A stretch of 52,413 nucleotides of DNA from Myceligenerans indicum. Lineage in GTDB: Bacteria; Actinomycetota; Actinomycetes; Actinomycetales; Cellulomonadaceae. Under the pieces are notes generated by a model. The model saw nothing but the letters and a program-made list of their open reading frames with translations, had not been told where the DNA came from and made no database searches. The position numbers and the translations under genes are program-made. Shown in pieces: positions 8,205 to 16,827 of the stretch; the stretch's first letter is position 1; each line of letters begins with the position of its first letter. The stretch lies in assembly GCF_016742955.1 (NCBI RefSeq), contig NZ_JABBYC010000032.1, positions 1 to 52,413 of the forward strand. The letters are read 5' to 3'.

Positions 8205-9188
8205 ATGTTCGGCAACGTGCTCGGCCTGTCACAAGCACAGGCGCTGGCCTACCGAGAGCTGGTCCGCTCGCCCTCGCTCGACGCGGGCGAGCTGGCCCGG
8301 CGGATGGGGGCCGACCCCGGCGAGGCCTACGCCGTGCTCCTCGTCCTCGAGGAGCACGGCCTCGCGGCGCGCCAGGGCACCGACGACTCACGGTTCCAGG
8401 CCGCACCACCCGAGATCGCGCTGGGTGCGATCCTCTCGCGGCGGACCGAGGAACTGCGCTCCGCGCAGCTCGAGATGCTGGACCTGGAGGAGGAGTACCG
8501 CCGCGCGGCGGACCTGAGGCCCGCGAGCGACATCGTGGACCTGGTCCGTGGCTCCGACGCGGTGCTGCAGCGCATCCTGCAGCTCCAGGCCGGCGCGCGT
8601 GAGACGGTGGAGACGTTTCTGCGGCCGCCGGTCCTCGTCATGGGACTCGAGGACAACACGGCGGAGGACGAGGCGGTGCAGCGCGGCGTGCGCTACCGGG
8701 CCGTGATGGACCGTTCGATGCTCGACCAGGGGCTGCTGACGGTGGAGGCCGCGGTCGACGCCGTACGCGCCGGCGAAGAGGTCCGGATCGCCGACGACGT
8801 CCCGATCAAGGCGTTCGTCATCGATCGCCGGCTCGCCATCGTGCCGGTGCAGGGCCAGTCGCGACCGCACGACGAGGCCGACGCCGTCTCCGCGCTGATC
8901 ATCCACGAGAGCGGCCTGCTCGACGGGATCATCGCGCTCTTCGAGGCGTTCTGGCGGGACGCGGTGCCGCTGCGGGTGCAGGCCGAGGGCGTCGGCGGCG
9001 AGCTCGACGACCTGGACCTGAAGATTCTCGGCCTGATGCTCTCCGGCCTGACCGACCAGGCGGTCGCCAAGCACCTGGAGCTGGGCCTCCGCACGGTCCA
9101 GCGTCGCGTCAAGTCGATGATGGACACCGCCGGTGTGGCCACGCGCATCCAGCTCGGCTGGCATGCCGCCCGCAAGGGGTGGCTCTGA
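8205..9188 (+). CDS. TrmB/LuxR-like transcriptional regulator
   Basis: The 327-residue protein begins with a winged-helix TrmB-like domain (LSQAQALAYRELVRSPSLDAGELARRMG), has a middle ligand or sensor region with no recognisable motif, and ends in a LuxR-type helix-turn-helix (LDLKILGLMLSGLTDQAVAKHLELGLRTVQRRVKSMMD). This two-HTH architecture is common in Actinobacteria. No receiver domain or phosphorylation site is seen. The ATG at 8205 follows CTGGAGGG; the earlier in-frame start runs through the upstream terminator and is rejected. It is convergent with the acyl-CoA dehydrogenase gene and may or may not control it. Confidence 0.85.
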   Translation: MFGNVLGLSQAQALAYRELVRSPSLDAGELARRMGADPGEAYAVLLVLEEHGLAARQGTDDSRFQAAPPEIALGAILSRRTEELRSAQLEMLDLEEEYRRAADLRPASDIVDLVRGSDAVLQRILQLQAGARETVETFLRPPVLVMGLEDNTAEDEAVQRGVRYRAVMDRSMLDQGLLTVEAAVDAVRAGEEVRIADDVPIKAFVIDRRLAIVPVQGQSRPHDEADAVSALIIHESGLLDGIIALFEAFWRDAVPLRVQAEGVGGELDDLDLKILGLMLSGLTDQAVAKHLELGLRTVQRRVKSMMDTAGVATRIQLGWHAARKGWL

Positions 9189-9221
9189 GGGGCGGCGGCA
9201 TCCCACGATGCCGCCGCCCCT
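9188..9221. terminator. Perfect 14-bp hairpin between convergent genes
   Basis: AGGGGCGGCGGCAT (9188-9201) pairs with 9208-9221 around the loop CCCACG. It begins in the stop codon of the regulator gene and can serve both convergent transcripts. Confidence 0.75.
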
Positions 9222-9275
9222 CGTGGCCCGGTGCCGGTGGCGCGCCGGCCGGCCCGGGACGCCTCGGCGAGAAGG

Positions 9276-11462
9276 TCAGGACCTGCTGCTCGCCTTGCGG
9301 AGCGACTTCTCGGACGCCGGGGCCGTTCCGCTCGCCGCCTGGTCCCGGTAGTACGCCATCGCCTCGTCCTGGCGGACCCGTTCCGAACCGTCCGCGATCG
9401 GCGCACGGAGATGGCGCGGGCCGTAGCCGAACGCGTCCACGAGGTCCACGGCATGCGGGCGGAGCTGCTTGAGCAGGCGGTGGATCGTCGTGGTCACGGC
9501 CTTCGCCCGGGACGCCGACAGCCTCCCGTTCGCGAGGTACCAGTCCAGGTTGCGCTCGATCACGGTCAGGCCGTAGACGTCGCGCACCGTCGTCATGACC
9601 GCGCGCGTGCCAGGGTCGTCGATCGCGCCGAGCGCCCTCGTGAACGCGTCCCAGCGGAACAGCTCCGCCCAGGCCGTCGACGAGGTGATGAGCTCGACCT
9701 GGTTGTCGTCGAAGATCTCCTGCGCCCGGGCCGCGTCCTTCATGCCCATCGCGGGACGCATGCCCATCGCCACGGAGTGCACCAGGCCGTCCACGCGTCC
9801 CTGCAGCAGCGACCGCTGGGTCCGGGCGTCGAGCAGGTGGTCCGCAGCGCGCGCCCCACCGCCGTCGGCCACGTTCTGGCCGAGCTTCCGCAGCGAGGCC
9901 TTGTGCAGCAGCGTGTCCTTCACCTGGCCGGCGACGATGCCCGCCATGCCGGCGGGAGACTTGGCGGCCCTGGCCAGCTGCTTGCCGTGATCACCCACCA
10001 GCCGCTTCGCGGCGAGCTGCAGGAGGATGTGGTTGTCACCCTCGAACGTGGTGTAGATGTCGAGGTCCGAGCGCATCGACGTGAAGCGGTTCTCCGACAG
10101 GAATCCGGCACCGCCGCAGGCCTGGCGGCACGTCTGCAGGGTGTCCATGGCGAACCAGGTGGACGTCGCCTTGAGCGCCGCTGCCGTCGTCTCCAGGTCC
10201 TCGCGGTTCTGGGGCGTGTCCTCCTCGCCGGAGAACACGCCGTGGAAGAGGTCGAGGAGCTCGTCGTGCGCGAACGAGATCGCGTACGTCTCCGCGATCC
10301 GCGGGAAGAGGCGCTTGCGGTGCATGGCGTAGTCGAGCAGCGTGATCTCGTCCTGGCCCTCACCGGCCGCGAACTGGCGGCGCTCGGAGGCGTACTTCGT
10401 GGCGATCGCCAGGCCGACCTTCGCCGCCACCGAGGCGGACCCGTCAAGTGTCACCCGCCCCTGGACCAGAGCGCCGAGCATCGTGAAGAAGCGGCGTCCC
10501 GGGCTGTCGATCGGCGACGTGTAGGTCCCGTCCGCGGCGACCTGGCCGTATCGGGCCAAGAGGTCCTGACGCGGGATCCGGACGTCGGTGAAGTGCAGCT
10601 TGCCGTTGTCGATACCGTTGAGACCACCCTTGTGGCCGTCGTCCTCACCGCCCACGCCCGGCAGGAACTCGAGCGTCTTCGGGTCCCGGATGGGCACATA
10701 GAAGCAGTGCACGCCGTGGTTCACGCCGTTCGTGACGAGCTGGGCGAAGACGGTCGCGGCCACGCCGTGCCTCGCGGCATTGCCGAGATACTGCTTCCAC
10801 GCCCCCCGGAACGGGGTGTTGATGACGAACTCCTCGGTTTCCGGGTCGTACGTCGCGGTCGTCCCGACGGACGCCACGTCCGAGCCGTGACCCGTCTCCG
10901 TCATCGCGAACGCGCCCGGGACCGACAGGTCCATCGCCCCCGGCAGCAGGCGGTCCTGCTGCTCCTCGGTGCCCAGGTGCAGGATCGCGGCAGCGAACAG
11001 GCCCCACTGCACACCCGACTTGATCTGCAGCGACGGGTCGGCGACGAAGAGCTCCTCGCAGCCCACCAGGTTGCCCCCGGCGTCGTCGTTGCCGCCCAGG
11101 CGCTCGGGGAAGGCGCGCCACACCTGACCGTGCTCATCCGCCGCCATGTACTTCATGATCCCGAGGGTGCGCTCGCGGTGCTCCTGCATCGAGAGCCCGT
11201 CGACCTTCCAGATCTCCTCGTGCTCGGCAACCAGACGCCGGGCGTTGGATCGCACGTCCGTCCAGCGCCCGAGCAGCAGGTGCTCCAGCGCGGCGACGTC
11301 CACGCGAGGACCGTTGGTGCCCGACGTCGCGCGGTCGGACACGGATCGGCCGGACGCAGGTCGGTCGGACACGGATCGGCCGGACACGGTGGCAGGCGTC
11401 GTCCCGGACGCCGCCGACGGTGCGACGGACGTGGTCACGGGAGGTTCGGAGGTGGTCGTCAT
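9276..11462 (-). CDS. Acyl-CoA dehydrogenase family protein
   Basis: This flavoprotein should introduce the 2,3 double bond into acyl-CoA during fatty acid oxidation. The 728-residue length, greater than the usual 380-400, fits the large FadE5-like group. FAMTETGHGSDVASVGTTATYD is the FAD/acyl-binding signature (about 190-210), and ACGGAGFLSENRFTSMRSDLDIYTTFEGDNHILLQLAAKRL is the C-terminal ACAD signature (near 460-500). The first 50 residues are Ser/Thr-rich with a ten-residue repeat (SVSDRPASGR). ATG 11462 follows GAGGAGA. It lies before the TetR gene and opposite the thiolase/FabG4/MaoC operon, the same kind of set seen around mycobacterial fadE5. Confidence 0.9.
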   Translation of the reverse strand: MTTTSEPPVTTSVAPSAASGTTPATVSGRSVSDRPASGRSVSDRATSGTNGPRVDVAALEHLLLGRWTDVRSNARRLVAEHEEIWKVDGLSMQEHRERTLGIMKYMAADEHGQVWRAFPERLGGNDDAGGNLVGCEELFVADPSLQIKSGVQWGLFAAAILHLGTEEQQDRLLPGAMDLSVPGAFAMTETGHGSDVASVGTTATYDPETEEFVINTPFRGAWKQYLGNAARHGVAATVFAQLVTNGVNHGVHCFYVPIRDPKTLEFLPGVGGEDDGHKGGLNGIDNGKLHFTDVRIPRQDLLARYGQVAADGTYTSPIDSPGRRFFTMLGALVQGRVTLDGSASVAAKVGLAIATKYASERRQFAAGEGQDEITLLDYAMHRKRLFPRIAETYAISFAHDELLDLFHGVFSGEEDTPQNREDLETTAAALKATSTWFAMDTLQTCRQACGGAGFLSENRFTSMRSDLDIYTTFEGDNHILLQLAAKRLVGDHGKQLARAAKSPAGMAGIVAGQVKDTLLHKASLRKLGQNVADGGGARAADHLLDARTQRSLLQGRVDGLVHSVAMGMRPAMGMKDAARAQEIFDDNQVELITSSTAWAELFRWDAFTRALGAIDDPGTRAVMTTVRDVYGLTVIERNLDWYLANGRLSASRAKAVTTTIHRLLKQLRPHAVDLVDAFGYGPRHLRAPIADGSERVRQDEAMAYYRDQAASGTAPASEKSLRKASSRS
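11332..11385. repeat. Short direct repeat inside the acyl-CoA dehydrogenase N-terminus
   Basis: A 24-base unit beginning CGGTCGGACACGGATCGG occurs at 11332-11355 and again at 11362-11385, offset by 30 bases. It encodes two near-identical ten-residue blocks in the low-complexity N-terminus. Confidence 0.75.
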
Positions 11463-11516
11463 CGGTTCTCCTCGAGGGTCGGCGGCCGGCGGCCGCGAGG
11501 TTGAGGTACGCGCGGA

Positions 11517-12230
11517 TCAGGCGGTGGTCGTCGTGGCGGATTCATCGGGGTGCAGGACACCGACAGGGCCTGTCCAGAGCCACAGGCTCACCCGCTCGGT
11601 GAGTTGTTCGCGGGTGACGGAGTGCCCGGTGCCGCGGTGGCCGAGCCACCACTCACCGGAGCCCCGCACGAAGCCGACGGCGCCGGCCGCCCACGCGGCG
11701 GCGTCCTCCGGCGTGACTCCGGCGGCCTGTGCGAAGGGTTCCGCGACCAGTTCGATCACGGAGTCGAGGTAGGCGCCCAACGGTGCGTCCGACGAGCCGA
11801 CGAGCGAGGCCGCGGCCTGCGCGTCCCGCCCGCCCGGCGCGTCGGCGGGCGCGACCGGGTCGTTGCCACCGATGGAGGTCCTGGTCACGAACCAGTACAC
11901 GTTCGGAGAGTGTTCGATCATCTCCAGGTATACCCGGACCATGGCGCGCAGCGCGCCCTCCGGGGTCGCGGCGCCGTGCGCGGCCTCCTGGAGCGTGTCG
12001 TGCATCTGGGCGACGACCGCCTCGGCCACGGCGAGCCGAAGCCCTGCCTTGTCGTCGAAGTACCGGTACACGATCGACTTCGACGTTCCAGCCTCTGCGG
12101 CGATCTCATCCATGGATACCGTAGGACCGAGACGATGCACGGCCTTCCGGGCCGCACGCACGAGTTCTGCCCGGCGCGCGGTGCGGTGGTCCGCCCAGCG
12201 AGTCGATCGTCCGTCCACGCCGACGCTCAT
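11517..12230 (-). CDS. TetR family transcriptional regulator
   Basis: The 237-residue protein has the TetR DNA-binding domain at about residues 18-65, with VSMDEIAAEAGTSKSIVYRYFDDKAGL as its helix-turn-helix. The C-terminal region resembles TetR regulators of lipid genes and would bind an acyl-CoA or similar ligand; that is inference. ATG 12230 follows GGGAGA. It is divergent from the thiolase operon, and two overlapping palindromes in the 138-base gap are likely operators for both directions. The acyl-CoA dehydrogenase gene follows 54 bases downstream. Confidence 0.9.
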   Translation of the reverse strand: MSVGVDGRSTRWADHRTARRAELVRAARKAVHRLGPTVSMDEIAAEAGTSKSIVYRYFDDKAGLRLAVAEAVVAQMHDTLQEAAHGAATPEGALRAMVRVYLEMIEHSPNVYWFVTRTSIGGNDPVAPADAPGGRDAQAAASLVGSSDAPLGAYLDSVIELVAEPFAQAAGVTPEDAAAWAAGAVGFVRGSGEWWLGHRGTGHSVTREQLTERVSLWLWTGPVGVLHPDESATTTTA

Positions 12231-12274
12231 CGATTCTCCCCTTCTCGGGCCGTCGCTCTTGTGCTCCGCCTCAC

Positions 12275-12305
12275 GAGACTGACAGTATCAGGTACTGTGA
12301 GTCTC
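12275..12305. promoter_or_regulatory. Operator candidate I, 13-base inverted repeat
   Basis: GAGACTGACAGTA (12275-12287) and TACTGTGAGTCTC (12293-12305) are inverted copies with one mismatch around five bases. It lies between the divergent TetR and thiolase genes, the expected position for the TetR operator. Confidence 0.75.
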
Positions 12306-12319
12306 GGACACTGTCCGAG
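12303..12319. promoter_or_regulatory. Operator candidate II, overlapping palindrome
   Basis: CTCGGAC-ACT-GTCCGAG is a perfect palindrome sharing three bases with operator candidate I. TTGACA (12320-12325), a consensus -35 hexamer, follows it directly, though no good -10 box lies 17 bases further on. Confidence 0.55.
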
Positions 12320-12368
12320 TTGACATCCGCCCAAGAACTTCCCAAACGACGTGAAGGACCTGACGAAA

Positions 12369-13706
12369 ATGGCCTCTTCCATTCCCACCACCCGAGAGGC
12401 CGTCATCATCGGCGGCAACCGCATCCCGTTCTCCCGTGCCGGGAAGAAGTACGTCCGGACCAGCAACCAGGACATGTTCACGGCCGCCCTGGAGGGCCTG
12501 GTGGCCCGCTTCGGGCTGCAGGGTGAGCTCCTCGGCGAGGTCGTCGGCGGCGCCGTGCTGAAGAACAGCCGCAACTTCAACCTGATCCGCGAGAGCGTGC
12601 TCGGCTCGTCCCTGGCACCGGCCACGCCCGCGTACGACCTGCAGCAGGCCTGCGGCACCGGCCTGGAGGCCGCCATCGCGGTGACCAACAAGATCAAGCT
12701 CGGCCAGATCGAGTCAGCCGTCGCCGGCGGGACCGACACGATCTCCGACGCGCCGATCGCCGTCGGCGACAACCTGCGCCGTGCGCTGCTGCAGGCGAGC
12801 CACGCGCGCTCCACCGGAGACCGCATCAAGGCCCTGCTCCCGGTCCTGGGACACCCGAAGTGGCTCGCACCCGAGACGCCCGACACCGGCGAGCCGCGCA
12901 CCGGCCTGTCCATGGGCGAGCACCAGGCCCTCACCACGGCGAAGTGGGGGATCAGCCGCGAGGCGCAGGACGAGATCGCCCTGAAGTCGCACCAGAACCT
13001 CCACCGTGCCTGGGAGGAAGGCTTCTTCGACGACCTCGTCACGCCCTTCCGCGGGCTGTCCCGCGACGACAACGTCCGCGGCGACACCTCGGCGGAGAAG
13101 CTCGCGAAGCTCAAGCCTGTCTTCGGCAAGAGCCTGACGGGCGACGACGGCGCGCCCCTTCCGGCCACGATGACGGCCGGCAACTCCACCCCGCTGACCG
13201 ACGGCGCGTCCGCGGTGCTGTTCAGCTCACGGGACTGGGCCGAGGAGCGGGACCTGCCGGTCCTCGCGAAGTTCGTCGACGCCGAGACGGCCGGCGTGGA
13301 CTTCGTGCACGGTCACGAAGGGCTCCTCATGGCCCCGGCCGCGGCCGTTCCCCGCCTGCTGACGCGCAACGGGCTCACTCTCGAGGACATCGACTTCTTC
13401 GAGATCCACGAGGCGTTCGCCTCGACCGTCCTGACCACGCTGGCCGCCTGGGAGGACGAGGACTACTGCCGCGACGAGCTGGGACTGCCCGGGGCGTTCG
13501 GCAAGGTGGACCGCAGCCGGCTGAACGTGAACGGCTCGTCGCTCGCCGCGGGCCACCCGTTCGCCGCGACCGGCGGCCGGATCGTCGCCACCGCCGCGAA
13601 GCTGGTGCACGCCAAGGCAGCCGAGACCGGCAGCCCGGCACGCGCCCTGATCTCGGTCTGCGCGGCGGGCGGCCTGGGCGTCACCGCGCTCGTCGAGTCC
13701 GCCTGA
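12369..13706 (+). CDS. Acetyl-CoA C-acyltransferase (thiolase, FadI/FadA2-like)
   Basis: This thiolase should cleave 3-ketoacyl-CoA with CoA, or run the condensation in reverse. The nucleophile is in LQQACGTGLEAA (Cys95), with the catalytic EIHEAFAST and GHPFAATGGR histidines and the second cysteine in VCAAGGLG near the C-terminus. The 445-residue length fits the FadI-like branch. ATG 12369 is preferred to GTG 12351 because AAGGAC lies nine bases before it. It is the first gene of an operon with the FabG-like reductase and MaoC dehydratase, all three steps of acyl-CoA chain handling. Confidence 0.92.
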   Translation: MASSIPTTREAVIIGGNRIPFSRAGKKYVRTSNQDMFTAALEGLVARFGLQGELLGEVVGGAVLKNSRNFNLIRESVLGSSLAPATPAYDLQQACGTGLEAAIAVTNKIKLGQIESAVAGGTDTISDAPIAVGDNLRRALLQASHARSTGDRIKALLPVLGHPKWLAPETPDTGEPRTGLSMGEHQALTTAKWGISREAQDEIALKSHQNLHRAWEEGFFDDLVTPFRGLSRDDNVRGDTSAEKLAKLKPVFGKSLTGDDGAPLPATMTAGNSTPLTDGASAVLFSSRDWAEERDLPVLAKFVDAETAGVDFVHGHEGLLMAPAAAVPRLLTRNGLTLEDIDFFEIHEAFASTVLTTLAAWEDEDYCRDELGLPGAFGKVDRSRLNVNGSSLAAGHPFAATGGRIVATAAKLVHAKAAETGSPARALISVCAAGGLGVTALVESA

Positions 13707-13767
13707 GCCGTCTCGCGTCCGCAGTCGCTTCCAGCACGTTTCGACCACCACGATCCAAGAGGGCACC

Positions 13768-15111
13768 GTGACCGACAGCTACACCCGTTTTGCCAACGGC
13801 GGCTTCAAGCCGCTCGTCAAGAAGCTCGGGCTTCCCCAGCCCGCGATCCTGCGCCGGTACAAGGCCGGCAGCCCACTCACCGTCGGCCCCGTGCTCGTGG
13901 TGTCCGACGACGCCTCGGCCGCCGACGGCGATGCCGTCGCCAAGGTCCTCGCCGGCTGGGACCTCGACGTACGCCGCTCGGCCGACCTGGCCGAGGGGGA
14001 GAAGCTCGGTGCCGTCGTCCTCGTGCTCTCGGGGGCCACGCATCCCGAGGACGTCTCGGCGGCGGTCCTCACCGTCGGCGGAACCCTGCGCAAGCTGGCC
14101 GGCAACGGTCGTGTCGTCGCCGTCTCCCGCGCTCCGGAGGACGGCGACGCGCCCGCGCTCGCGGCGACCCGCGCGGGCGTCGAGGGCCTTGTCCGCTCCC
14201 TCGGCAAGGAACTGCGCGGCGGCTCCACCGCGAACGGCGTTCAGCTCACCGACGGCGCGGCGGTCGACTCCGTCTCGGCCGTCGCGACCCTGCGGTTCTT
14301 CCTCTCGGCGAAGTCGGCCTACGTCGACGGGCAGATCCTCCCCGTGGGTCCTTCCGACGCCTCCGGGCAGATCGACTGGGACCAGCCGCTGGCCGGCAAG
14401 GTCGCGGTCGTGACCGGCGCCGCGCGGGGCATCGGCGCGGCGATCGCGAGGACGATGGCCCGCGACGGGGCGAAGGTCGTGGTGGTCGACGTGCCGCCTG
14501 CGGGCGAGGCGCTGTCGGCCGTTGCCAACTCCGTGAACGGTGTCGCGCTCCAGCTCGACGTCACCGCGGACGACGCCGCGGACAAGATCCTGGCGGCGGC
14601 CAAGCCCCTGGGTGGCCTCGACATCCTCGTGCACAACGCGGGTATCACGCGGGACAAGCTGCTCGCCAACATGAAGGCCGACCGCTGGGACTCCGTCATC
14701 GCCGTCAACCTGGCCTCGCAGCTGCGGATCAACGAGCGGCTCCTGGAAGCGGGCGTCGAGGGCCTGCGCATCGTGTCGCTGGCGTCGACCTCCGGCATCG
14801 CCGGAAACAAGGGCCAGACCAACTACGGCTACTCCAAGGCCGGGGTCATCGGGCACACGGCAGCCACCGCCCCGCTCGTGGCGGCCGCCGGCGGTACGGC
14901 GAACGCCGTCGCGCCGGGCTTCATCGAGACCGAGATGACCGCGCGGATCCCGTTCGCCACCCGATCGGTGGCACGGATGCTGCCCTCCCTGGCGCAGGGT
15001 GGCGAACCCGTGGACATCGCCGAGGCGATCTGTTTCCTCGCGTCCGATCCTGCCGCGGGCGTCAACGGCCGGACGCTGCGCGTGTGCGGCCAGCACCTGG
15101 TGGGTAAGTGA
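13768..15111 (+). CDS. fabG: 3-oxoacyl-ACP/CoA reductase, FabG4-like long form
   Basis: This short-chain dehydrogenase reduces 3-oxoacyl thioesters with NAD(P)H. The product is 447 residues rather than about 250: an N-terminal degenerate flavodoxin-like domain (1-200) precedes the catalytic Rossmann domain, as in mycobacterial FabG4. The nucleotide motif is VTGAARGIG (215-223), then HNAG, and the catalytic Tyr355 and Lys357 lie in NYGYSKAG with the serine in SLASTSG. It starts with GTG 13768, 61 bases after the thiolase, and its stop overlaps the MaoC start. Confidence 0.93.
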   Translation: MTDSYTRFANGGFKPLVKKLGLPQPAILRRYKAGSPLTVGPVLVVSDDASAADGDAVAKVLAGWDLDVRRSADLAEGEKLGAVVLVLSGATHPEDVSAAVLTVGGTLRKLAGNGRVVAVSRAPEDGDAPALAATRAGVEGLVRSLGKELRGGSTANGVQLTDGAAVDSVSAVATLRFFLSAKSAYVDGQILPVGPSDASGQIDWDQPLAGKVAVVTGAARGIGAAIARTMARDGAKVVVVDVPPAGEALSAVANSVNGVALQLDVTADDAADKILAAAKPLGGLDILVHNAGITRDKLLANMKADRWDSVIAVNLASQLRINERLLEAGVEGLRIVSLASTSGIAGNKGQTNYGYSKAGVIGHTAATAPLVAAAGGTANAVAPGFIETEMTARIPFATRSVARMLPSLAQGGEPVDIAEAICFLASDPAAGVNGRTLRVCGQHLVGK

Positions 15112-16106
15112 CCGCCGTGATCAGCGCGGACGAGGTGACGAACGCCCCCGAGGAGGGGGCTCCGTCGTCGTACACGGTCACGGATCTCGCCGAGGTGCCG
15201 ACGCTCGGTGGGCTGTACGCCAGGGGCGCGGCGGCGTCGGTGGTCAAGCGTCCGCGGGCCGGCGTCGTGCTGCCCGCGGTGGCGTACCGGGTGGCGGACG
15301 TCGACACCGCTGATGCCGCAGCTCGCCTGGCGGCATACCAGGACGTGGTCGGGGAGCCGTCGTCGGACGTGCTGCCCGCAGGGTTCCTGCACGTGCTCGC
15401 CTTCCCGCTGGCGACCGCGGTCATGGTGCGCAAGGACTTCCCGCTGGGCCTGCTCGGGATGGTGCACCTGCGCAACGTGGCCCGGGTCCTGTTCCCGGTG
15501 CGGCTGGGTGACCGGCTGGAGATCCGTGCCTGGGCCGAGAACGCGCGCGCACACCGGCGCGGCGTGCGGGTGGACGTGGTGGCCGAGGCCCGTGTGAACG
15601 GTGCGCTCGCGTACCGTGCGGTCTCGACGTACCTGGCCAAGGGCTATGCCGTGTCCGGCGACGCGGGGCCCGGAACCGACGGTGGTGTGTCGCGACGGCG
15701 CGACGCGGAGCGCCCGTCCTGGACCCCGCCGCTGCCGACGGCGCGCTGGAGTCTCGGCAGGAGCGTAGGGCCGGAGTACGGCGCGGTCTCGGGCGACCGG
15801 AATCCGATCCATCTGTCCGCGCTCGGGGCGAAGGCCTTCGGCTTCCCGCGTGCGATCGCGCACGGGATGTACACGGCGGCACGCGCGCTGGCCGAGGTGG
15901 GCCCGGCCCGGCGCGGTGACGCGTACGAATGGACCGCCGAGTTCCACAAGCCGGTGCTGCTGCCGGGCTCGGTCGACGTGGCGGTCCGCTACGCGTCGGA
16001 CGCCGGCGCCGACGTCGCGGCGGGTCCTGCCGGAGGCTTCGTCTACGACGGCTGGCGTACGGGGCGCACGACGCGTCATTTCACCGGTACGGTCACGCCT
16101 CTCTGA
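15108..16106 (+). CDS. MaoC-like 3-hydroxyacyl dehydratase (HtdX-like)
   Basis: The 332-residue protein is a double hot-dog enzyme that should dehydrate 3-hydroxyacyl-CoA or hydrate enoyl-CoA. The C-terminal hot-dog holds the hydratase motif in SGDRNPIHLSALGAKAFGFPRAIAHGMY, with the catalytic aspartate and histidine. The GTG start overlaps the reductase stop (GTGA), so translation is coupled; GTG 15117 is a possible alternative. Together with the thiolase and reductase it gives a full condensation-reduction-dehydration set, matching the fadA2-fabG4-htdX grouping of mycobacteria. Confidence 0.9.
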   Translation: MTAVISADEVTNAPEEGAPSSYTVTDLAEVPTLGGLYARGAAASVVKRPRAGVVLPAVAYRVADVDTADAAARLAAYQDVVGEPSSDVLPAGFLHVLAFPLATAVMVRKDFPLGLLGMVHLRNVARVLFPVRLGDRLEIRAWAENARAHRRGVRVDVVAEARVNGALAYRAVSTYLAKGYAVSGDAGPGTDGGVSRRRDAERPSWTPPLPTARWSLGRSVGPEYGAVSGDRNPIHLSALGAKAFGFPRAIAHGMYTAARALAEVGPARRGDAYEWTAEFHKPVLLPGSVDVAVRYASDAGADVAAGPAGGFVYDGWRTGRTTRHFTGTVTPL

Positions 16107-16183
16107 GCCGCCGGCCTGCGGGGCCGGCTGCTGCCCCTGCCGGCAGGGCCGCCGGCCCTGCCGCGGGGCGGGACGGCCGCCGG

Positions 16184-16522
16184 TCAGGCCGCGTTCGGGA
16201 TGGTGCGGTCCGGATCGAGGGGGAGCAGTGCCGGTGTGGGCGCCGGAGCCGTCCCCGGGATCTCGGCGGCCGCGTCGCGATCGGCGCCGGCTTCCGAGGC
16301 GTCGTCCAGCTCGATCGTCGGGCGGACGACGGGACCGCTGAGGATGATGGGCGCCATCGTGGGTGTCGGCTCCGGCGCGGCGAGTGCGACGACCGTCGCA
16401 CTTCCGACGCCGAGAATGAGGATGCCGACGGCGAACATCCACTGGCCGTACGCGAGCGCGAGTCCGAGGAGCATGCCGCAGCCGATGGCGACGATCGTTC
16501 CCAGGGCGAGTACACGAGTCAT
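16184..16522 (-). CDS. Small membrane protein of unknown function
   Basis: The 112-residue product has two adjacent hydrophobic segments at the start (VLALGTIVAIGCGMLLGLAL and WMFAVGILILGVGSATVVAL), then a Pro/Ala/Asp-rich tail that should lie on one side of the membrane. No family is recognised. ATG 16522 has GGGAGG six bases upstream, so it is chosen over the longer frame reaching 16699. It converges on the MaoC gene. Confidence 0.7.
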   Translation of the reverse strand: MTRVLALGTIVAIGCGMLLGLALAYGQWMFAVGILILGVGSATVVALAAPEPTPTMAPIILSGPVVRPTIELDDASEAGADRDAAAEIPGTAPAPTPALLPLDPDRTIPNAA

Positions 16523-16827
16523 CGGGAGCCTCCCTGCCGAGGTTCTGCCGTGCTGGTGCTGATGCCCCTGCACGGGGCTCCCACGTGGTCTGGGGACGCG
16601 GGGGTGGTGCTTGCCACGACCCTGGGGCCGTACAAGGATCAGCTGGGGGTTGCTGACGGCGTCTTCCGGTGCCGTGACGCCCTCTGCCGACGCCTGCACC
16701 TCCTCCAGGAAACCTGATCACAGCTTGACTCGCACGCCGAATCGACGTGTGCTAAGTCACGATCCCATCACATCCGCGTGTCGCCTCGTGGGAGCGGGGC
16801 CGGGCCGCCCACGGGTGCGGCCGGGAG
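16523..16827. other. Intergenic region without a visible gene
   Basis: This 305-base gap lies between two minus-strand genes. It is expected to hold the promoter of the small membrane protein. No clear -10/-35 pair, riboswitch, repeat or conserved ORF is evident. Confidence 0.5.
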
